From NCBI RefSeq assembly GCF_004023625.1, contig NZ_RPDJ01000028.1, forward strand, positions 1 through 64,000: a stretch of 64,000 nucleotides of DNA. Reading direction: 5' to 3'. Origin of the DNA: Streptomyces cavernae. GTDB lineage: Bacteria > Actinomycetota > Actinomycetes > Streptomycetales > Streptomycetaceae. The position numbers were made by a program, and so were the translations under genes. Below are positions 59,601-64,000 of this stretch, in pieces. Below the pieces are notes generated by a model that was not told the DNA's origin, ran no database searches, and saw only the letters and a program-made list of their open reading frames with translations. The stretch's first letter is position 1. Each line of letters opens with the position of its first letter.

Positions 59601-60044
59601 CTCCAGCTCGCCGAGCGCGCGCTGCCCCAGGGACCCGCGGGTCTCCAGGACCTGGAGAAGGCCCTCGGGTTGGTGCGGGGGCGGCCGTTCGGTTCGAGGC
59701 CGCTGCCCTGGGCCGGGCCCTTCCAGCAGGAGATGATCACGCGGATCATCGACGTCGCCCACACGGTGGCCACGCACCGCACCCCGTCGGGCCCGCACCA
59801 CGACCTCACCGCGGCCCGGCAGGCTATCGCGACCGGCCTCGACGTCGACAGCAGCGCCGAGCTCCTCTACAGGGACTGGATGCGAGTTGAGCACTCGGCC
59901 GGGAACCGCTCCGGCCTGCACACCGCCATCACTCAGGTCCAACAGGTCAACCGATCGCTGGACTGCGATCTTGAGATGGAGACGGAACAGCTGATCAACG
60001 ATCTTCTCCACGGGACCGGATCAGCGCTGCGCAAGGCGCAGTAG
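56601..60044 (+). CDS. LysM and BTAD-domain membrane protein
   Basis: 1147 aa. Three or four membrane segments (about residues 20-40, 75-98, 115-140, 437-460). Two LysM-like repeats, FTVGAEDTTWWELAEQLL.. (about 177-228) and VVTVEAGDSLSEIAAEEL.. (about 260-317), would bind peptidoglycan. A long Ser/Pro/Gly linker and a large cytosolic part follow. The C terminus has a winged helix and BTAD module (EIRVLGPVEVDGVAASGHGP from about residue 900; LNARLRGLRSALGND). The combination of cell-wall binding and activator domains is typical of actinobacterial Tad loci and may link pilus state to transcription. Confidence 0.8.
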   Translation: MPHSPTSVRRQDRSWPRAVVRGLFALVALAALVVGVPALLLAVGTLPATVPTLDEAREVLLSPDDDGSGLLATMTVAAWIAWLWLVVPVLIEIVAVLARRTTPRLPGMATGQRLAGFLLGSIVLASPAAAASAATPAVAATATHVPSADQATSSQQSTPAPAAAAEKAAVTAGNVREFTVGAEDTTWWELAEQLLGDGTRYTELQRLNPEVPTTATVVPQGTTLRVPGHAEVHSESTDTGIRTQLASSTHDAPKEGGDVVTVEAGDSLSEIAAEELHDGSKWPQLFEASQGTAQPDGLPKITDPDVIYPGQQVTVPGAASERPDHPSEGTEGGSGTEHSAPPSSDDTEQAPGAGTGAGESAAPSGSASSGTETPAPSESSRPAEQPSQGQGQGAAPTGPSTGNNASTPPESGAPSASDTHTRPAPETPSADTPASSPTGQVLQLRMVLGAGALLAAAVTGALATRRMLQRRRRKPGETISIASETSSAEAQLAAAAEPGGSARLDVALRTMAHRLEDEAGLPGLRAARIGARTLEVLREDLALEPLAPFTAGRDGWWVLPGDAELLDDEAARDVPAPYPGLVTLGSTEDGDLLLVNLAQVPALLLDGDPTRITEVCTSLAVEIGMSPWGSVVEVVAVGFGEDLPRLLPTSRIMHMREAVHALRDLSERLLEVHQMPETGHHPYLLLCAASLDEDTAWQFADVIDKARIPVTLIAPAATAAAHFPDAEILNAELDEPQQLDFAGAEITVQRLERAAYQQITTALAVSGQPAAPAEGPWEDVPDEPEPEMTPPPARAESDGHAAGADTYAAHKAPVASVTVHTGEGDHESDVFPALLAASADPAGLRLLHTAPPHGKGDPDEDQALVEDPAEDEVAEEPAAQLPEPANSESAEESEAHDLHAPEIRVLGPVEVDGVAASGHGPRIAQLAALLFFRPGRSADALCTDMDPLAPWSSSTLNARLRGLRSALGNDPAGDAYVPRRRTGEDPYRLSPAVRCDWTRFLQLAERALPQGPAGLQDLEKALGLVRGRPFGSRPLPWAGPFQQEMITRIIDVAHTVATHRTPSGPHHDLTAARQAIATGLDVDSSAELLYRDWMRVEHSAGNRSGLHTAITQVQQVNRSLDCDLEMETEQLINDLLHGTGSALRKAQ

Positions 60045-60900
60045 ACGGGGTGCGCAGGCTGCGCAGTGCGCTCTACCGGTGGGCGGAGACGTCCCGGGCG
60101 ACGTAGGCGAGCAGTTCACGCACGGCCGTCTCGTTCGACGTGGGCGGCCGTGCCTGCCAGGCCTCCCGCGTCTCCCTCACGGTCTGCGCAACCGCGTGTA
60201 CGTGCGCGGCGAGTTCGTCGTCCAGCGAGCTCGTCTCCCCGTCCTGCGTACGGCCGGTGACGACGACGGGCCCGTGGACCGGGTACAAGGGCATGCCTCG
60301 CCAGGCGCTCGCCAGGGCCCAGGCGGTGAGGTTGCTGTCGAGGCCGATCGATTGCCCGTTGCCGTGTACGTGCAGCAGGGCGTGCGGGTGGTACAGGCCT
60401 TGATCGACCGCCTCGGTCGACCCGACGTGGTCACGGATCGCGGAGCGCTCGCCGGCCTCCGGGAGGTCGAGTTCGGTGACGGTGCCGGCGGGGGCGATGA
60501 GCAGGGCTCGCATGGATCCTCCCGAGTTCGAGGGTGTGGGGTGCGCGCTGCGCAGGGCGGCGATTGCGCAGGTCGCCGGTGACACGGGCTGCGCAATGAT
60601 CAAGAAAGCTGCGCAATGCATGGCTGACCAGGGGTTTCTTGCGATTGCGCAGCCTGTGAGGGCGGGTGGGATCAGCCCTTGCGCAGGTGCCGGGCAGCGG
60701 TCTCAACGTTGTGCTTGTGCATGGTGGTGCGTGAGGACCTGCCAGCGCCGTTCGAAGTCTTCGACCTGTTCGGCGAGGTAGGCGGTGGTGACGGGCTTGT
60801 TGTGCTGCGCAGTGATCCCCTGGGCTGCGCACTCCTGCGCAATGGCGTCGAGCGACGGAATGTCGCTGCGCACTCGCTGCTCGGCCCACAGGTTGTAGAC
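60030..60900. repeat. Region enriched in TGCGCA motifs
   Basis: About a dozen TGCGCA sites occur between 60030 and 60870, with the densest run at 60545-60690 between two minus-strand genes. Some are inside coding sequence. The sites match those at 34.55-34.77 kb and, in part, the GCGCAAC iterons at 0.44-0.51 kb. Confidence 0.5.
60073..60513 (-). CDS. Small protein, possibly DUF3846-like (146 aa)
   Basis: ATG 60513 after GGGAGGATCC; a longer frame lacks a ribosome site. MRALLIAPAGTVTELDLPEA at the N terminus and the GPVVVTGRTQDGETSSLDDE block near residue 92 resemble DUF3846 proteins of mobile elements, but this is a pattern match only. Function unknown. Confidence 0.55.
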   Translation of the reverse strand: MRALLIAPAGTVTELDLPEAGERSAIRDHVGSTEAVDQGLYHPHALLHVHGNGQSIGLDSNLTAWALASAWRGMPLYPVHGPVVVTGRTQDGETSSLDDELAAHVHAVAQTVRETREAWQARPPTSNETAVRELLAYVARDVSAHR

Positions 60901-62604
60901 CCGGAACGGCAGGAGGTAGCGGCGCAGGGTGGACGGGCTGACCGGCTTTCCCCCGCGCCCCTTCATGCCCTTCTTCTCCGCGAGGAAAGCGGACAGTTGC
61001 TCGGCCTCCTGCGTCGACGACTGGAGTTCGTCGCCGCGCTGCGTCTGGAACTCCGACCACGCCAGGTAGTACCGGTCGACGGTGGTGAGTTCAGCACCCG
61101 CAGCGGCTGGCTCTTCCTCCTCACCGGGCGGCGGAGCGTCGATGGGGGCGTCCACGCGGGGCCCGCGCTGGCCCTTGGCCGGCTGCGAGCCCACGCCAGC
61201 GGCCGCCGCTTCGGGCTCCTCTTCGCGCGGCAGAGGCTCGTCGGCCTGGTCCTCGTAGGGCTCGTCGGCTTTTTGACCGACGGGCGGGTCTACCTCGTCG
61301 AACTCACGCTGCTGGAAGGCATCGACGAAGGCCTTCAGGTCCCCGCCTGTGATGGGACGTCCGTCCGGGCCGGTGATGTTGTCCCGCTCGTAGACGTACG
61401 TGGCGAGCGCGGCCGCGTCGGGATAAGCGCCGTGTTCCTGCGCGTACATGAGCCAGGAGTTGTAGAAGTAGTCGTGCCAGGACAGTTCGTCGTCCGTCTG
61501 CTGCTCTTGGGCAGCGGGTTCGGGCGACGGACCGTAGCGCTGGTTGAGGACCTGGAGCAGAGGCTGCAGTTGTTCTTCGGTGAGCAGGCCGCCGGCGGCG
61601 GTGGTGATGCCGTGGTCTTGGAGCCAGTACGCGAACTGGGCGGCGGTGGGCTCGGTCTGGAAGTTCGCGACCCATGCCTGGTAGGCCTCGGCGAAGCCCT
61701 CGGCTGCATCCTGGTCGGTCGGCTCCGTATCGGGTGACGGGTCCGGTTCAGCGGGCGGGGCCTGCGTCTCGGGTTGGTCTGGTTCAGTGCGCCGTTGGCC
61801 CGGGTCTTCTTGTGGGGCGGCCGCGGCCTCGAGCGCGGGATCCTCCGCGCGGATCGGGGCGGGTGTCCGTTCGACGGTGAAGGTGAACTCGATCGGCAAC
61901 TCGTCGATGCCCGCGGCAGCAAGGCCGGCGGGTGCCGTCTCGGCGAGAGGAACGCCGTACCGGGCCAGGCGCAGCGGCATCAGTGACTCGACCGGGGCCT
62001 TGCGGCGCCAGGCTCGGCCGAACCGGGAGCGGAGGCTGGTCTGGTAGACCAGGCGCTCCTGTTCGAGCCGGATGACCTGTTCGTAGGAGCGCAGTTCCCA
62101 CAGCTTCATGCGGCGCCAGAGCAGGAAGGTGGGGACCGGGGAGAGGATCCAGCGGGTGAGGCGGACGCCCTCCATGTGCTTGTCGGCGGTGATGTCGGCG
62201 ATCCGGCCGATGGCGTGCCGTGCTGCCTCGACGGCGACCACGAACAGGACCGGGATCACCGCGTGCATCGCGACGCCGAGCGGATCGCCCCAACTTGCTG
62301 CGCCGTTGAAGGCGATCGTGGCTGCCGTCAGCAGCCATGCTGTCTGGCGGAGGAGGGGGAAGGGGATGCGGATCCAAGTGAGCAACAGGTCCAGGGCGAG
62401 GAGGACACAGATGCCCGCGTCGATGCCGAGGGGGAAGACGTAGGCGAAGTTCCCGAAGCCTTTCCTGAGGGCCAGTTCACGAACGGCCGCGTACGATCCG
62501 GCGAAGCCGATCCCGGCGATGACGACCGCTCCGAAGACCACCACACCGATCAAGATCCGGTGGACCCGGGTCAGCGTGGGTATGCCGCCCTTCCCCGCGC
62601 TCAC
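60703..62604 (-). CDS. DUF2637-domain membrane protein (633 aa)
   Basis: GTG 62604 after GGGGAGTGGTAC. Four N-terminal membrane helices (about residues 12-38, 50-66, 72-92 and 100-125) match the DUF2637 domain found in Streptomyces plasmid spread and transfer proteins. The C-terminal 400 residues are acidic, low-complexity then helical, with an AYQAWVANFQTEPTAAQFAYWLQD repeat-like unit (similar YYLAWSEFQTQRGDEL, SWLMYAQEHGAYPDAAALA). It lies downstream of the parA-like gene. Confidence 0.72.
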   Translation of the reverse strand: MSAGKGGIPTLTRVHRILIGVVVFGAVVIAGIGFAGSYAAVRELALRKGFGNFAYVFPLGIDAGICVLLALDLLLTWIRIPFPLLRQTAWLLTAATIAFNGAASWGDPLGVAMHAVIPVLFVVAVEAARHAIGRIADITADKHMEGVRLTRWILSPVPTFLLWRRMKLWELRSYEQVIRLEQERLVYQTSLRSRFGRAWRRKAPVESLMPLRLARYGVPLAETAPAGLAAAGIDELPIEFTFTVERTPAPIRAEDPALEAAAAPQEDPGQRRTEPDQPETQAPPAEPDPSPDTEPTDQDAAEGFAEAYQAWVANFQTEPTAAQFAYWLQDHGITTAAGGLLTEEQLQPLLQVLNQRYGPSPEPAAQEQQTDDELSWHDYFYNSWLMYAQEHGAYPDAAALATYVYERDNITGPDGRPITGGDLKAFVDAFQQREFDEVDPPVGQKADEPYEDQADEPLPREEEPEAAAAGVGSQPAKGQRGPRVDAPIDAPPPGEEEEPAAAGAELTTVDRYYLAWSEFQTQRGDELQSSTQEAEQLSAFLAEKKGMKGRGGKPVSPSTLRRYLLPFRVYNLWAEQRVRSDIPSLDAIAQECAAQGITAQHNKPVTTAYLAEQVEDFERRWQVLTHHHAQAQR

Positions 62605-62751
62605 GTACCACTCCCCTGTTCGAGCCTCACTAATGAGCAGCTCTCACACTCCCACGATGTGTGGCGGGTTGTAGCGTCTCGCGGGCTGTCTGTTGAGGAT
62701 CGTCAGCGAAAAGTGATCGCTTGGGCGCTCCTGTCGCAGCCCGTGCTGCTT

Positions 62752-62821
62752 CTTTACGCCGTAAAGACGCGACCCCCGGCAGGGGCTCCGGGGGTCGGGT
62801 GGTGGTCTTTACGGCGTAAAG
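62752..62821. promoter_or_regulatory. Two 15-bp palindromes flanking a hairpin, downstream of the parA-like gene
   Basis: CTTTACGCCGTAAAG (62752-62766) and CTTTACGGCGTAAAG (62807-62821) are each exact palindromes about an odd centre and together form an inverted pair. Between them lies a GC-rich stem (GACCCCCGG with CCGGGGGTC). The ParA-like gene ends 4 bp away at 62825. They may be operators or a centromere for the ParA system; the hairpin may terminate the parA transcript. Confidence 0.6.
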
Positions 62822-62824
62822 CAC

Positions 62825-63670
62825 TCATCGGTACAGACTCATCTGCCGACCGATCTTCGTGAAGGCCTTGGCGGCCCGGCAGTCCGGGGCGTAGAGCGTC
62901 ACGGGCTGGCCGGCCGTGTACGCCTCGGGGACCTTGACATCGTCTCCGACCGTTTCCAGGACGATGTCGCCGTACGCCTCCCGGAGCTGGTCCTCCATGT
63001 CCTTGTAGACCTTGCCTTGCGACTTGTGATCGACGCCTTCGCTGATGACCACCCAGTCGATGCCCGTGGGCATGCCGGTGTGGCCGTACGACTTCACCAC
63101 GTCGGCGATCTTGTCCTCAAGTTCCGTGAGGCCGCGGGCCTCCTTCTCCTGGGACTTGGTGCAGCCGACGACTTCGCCACCGGCGATGATCGCTCCTATC
63201 GTCGCGAGCTTCACGTCGCCAGGGCAGTCGAAGATGATGACGTCGAAGCGCCCTTTGAGTTCACCGATCAGTCGGAACATCCAGAGTTCCCGCGCGGTCT
63301 CCGCCGCGAGCTTGAACTCCAGTTCATCGAGCTTCTTCGACTCAAGGACGACCCACAGATTGGGGATCACTTCCTTGGTCTTGCTGTTCTTGGCGGGTAG
63401 GACCGCCTCGGCGAGCGAGCAGATCTTGTCCACCACGTCGTACAGGGTGGGGAGATCCTCGTCTCCGTCCGGGTCGTCGTACCCGAGCAGCCGAGAAATG
63501 TCCCGCTGTTTGTCGAGTCCGATGACGCAGACGCGCTTCTTCTTCTTGGCTGCGGCGTAGGCCAGAGCGGCGGCGGTCGTCGACTTCCCGGATCCTGCGG
63601 AGCCGTTGGTGCACACGAGCACGCGGGTCTCGCGTCCCGTGTCCTCCGGGAGGTGAGTATCTGTGGTCAC
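62825..63670 (-). CDS. ParA-like ATPase
   Basis: 281 aa. The deviant Walker A is NGSAGSGKSTTAAALA (about residues 17-32); RVCVIGLDKQRD follows; Walker B FDVIIFDCPGD (about residue 144) and IDWVVIS follow. No N-terminal HTH, so a short (type Ib-like) ParA. GTG 63670 sits after GGAGACC, close to an upstream gene. Two palindromes lie downstream. It could partition the plasmid with an unidentified small partner; the distant ParB-like protein is another possibility. Confidence 0.8.
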   Translation of the reverse strand: MTTDTHLPEDTGRETRVLVCTNGSAGSGKSTTAAALAYAAAKKKKRVCVIGLDKQRDISRLLGYDDPDGDEDLPTLYDVVDKICSLAEAVLPAKNSKTKEVIPNLWVVLESKKLDELEFKLAAETARELWMFRLIGELKGRFDVIIFDCPGDVKLATIGAIIAGGEVVGCTKSQEKEARGLTELEDKIADVVKSYGHTGMPTGIDWVVISEGVDHKSQGKVYKDMEDQLREAYGDIVLETVGDDVKVPEAYTAGQPVTLYAPDCRAAKAFTKIGRQMSLYR

Positions 63671-63685
63671 GAAAGGTCTCCGTCG

Positions 63686-64000
63686 TTACGCAGTGAGGGC
63701 GGGCTCGGCGTCGTCGGCCGGCTGGTAGTCGGTATGCGTGCCCAGCCAGTCCAAGTAAGCGCTGGCGTGGGCGGCGTCGTTGCCGCCGTTGCGCGACATG
63801 TGGATCTCGCAGCGCGCGAGTGAGAGTGCGAGTGCGGCCCTCGCCTGTCGGCCCTTGCCCTCATCGCCGGGAAGCGTCGGGAGGCTCAGAGATGAGGCAC
63901 CGACGCCTGCTTCGCTGAGCCACTGAGAGGCGAGCGCGACAGCTTCATCCGGGTCGATGGAGGTCTGCAGGGCGATGATGTGGAGCCGGGATGCGTCCTC
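63686..64000 (-). CDS. Partial gene running off the window
   Basis: The last 104 residues of a reading frame entering from the right edge, stop TAA at 63686-63688. It is soluble, with GRQARAALALSLARCEIHMS and SAYLDWLGTHTDYQPADDAEP. It ends 16 bp before the parA-like start, so they are probably one operon. It may be the partner protein for ParA, but too little is visible. Confidence 0.6.
   Translation of the reverse strand, partial: EDASRLHIIALQTSIDPDEAVALASQWLSEAGVGASSLSLPTLPGDEGKGRQARAALALSLARCEIHMSRNGGNDAAHASAYLDWLGTHTDYQPADDAEPALTA

Noticed and set aside
57957..60011. 684-aa open frame on the minus strand
   Set aside because: Antisense to the LysM-BTAD gene; no recognisable domain and no ribosome site.
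1..64000. Insertion sequence or transposase
   Set aside because: I looked for DDE or tyrosine/serine recombinase motifs and terminal repeats and found no convincing example in this window.

Overview
The window is a piece of a large, high-GC actinobacterial conjugative element, most likely a Streptomyces plasmid or an integrated relative. Evidence: about 70% GC with strong G/C third-position bias, many GTG starts, dense start/stop overlaps (ATGA, GTGA), AGGAGG-type ribosome sites, and actinobacterial families (DUF2637 protein, replication-relaxation protein, Tad pilus with a LysM-BTAD protein). No rRNA, ordinary housekeeping operon or complete insertion sequence is visible.

Left arm (about 0.5-26.5 kb, nearly all on +): some 35 mostly small genes in short operons. 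Nine operons start from near-copies of one promoter: a GCAGGT box, exactly 38 bp upstream of an invariant ACACTATTAT block in six copies (39 in a seventh), a TTNACC-like -35 and a 16-bp spacer in most copies. Eight of the nine are followed by a stem-loop in the 5' leader. The products include a DUF932 protein, a ParB-like protein, a single-strand-binding protein, many small Cys-pair proteins of unknown function and two tRNA genes. This resembles the leading region of a conjugative plasmid, expressed as one early regulon.

The last promoter of this family drives a cluster (18.5-25.6 kb) that looks like DNA hypermodification: SSB, DprA-like protein, PP-loop/PAPS-reductase-like protein, a short TGT/DpdA-like transglycosylase, a Cys/His-rich protein, a Mom-like modification protein, another Cys/His protein and a second PAPS-reductase-like protein. 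I know of no described system with this combination, and it is the best candidate here for an undescribed one.

Centre (26.5-35 kb): a replication-relaxation protein, small membrane proteins, and a minus-strand operon headed by a putative replication initiator with a duplicated winged-helix-like block. Three intergenic regions (27.0-27.2, 33.6-33.75 and 34.8-34.95 kb) share GTGGTCGGG repeats and large palindromes. They lie before the relaxation gene, the rep-like gene and the transfer operon, so they look like one control module or origin-associated sites.

Right half (35-64 kb): a type IV secretion/conjugation operon (TcpC/VirB8-like, small membrane subunits, VirB4-like ATPase, VirB6-like membrane protein, lytic transglycosylase-NlpC/P60 hydrolase, VirD4/TcpA-like coupling ATPase). 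Next come a minus-strand Ser/Thr kinase fused to a PcrA-type Tudor domain, a lipoprotein, and a Tad/Flp pilus operon (SAF/CpaB, TadZ-like, CpaF/TadA, TadB, TadC, Flp pilin, three pseudopilin-like proteins, LysM-BTAD protein). The right edge carries, on minus, a partial gene, a ParA-like ATPase, a DUF2637 membrane protein and a small protein. No recognisable relaxase, TraB, prepilin peptidase or sigma factor is present. The T4SS and Tad pilus could together build the mating apparatus.
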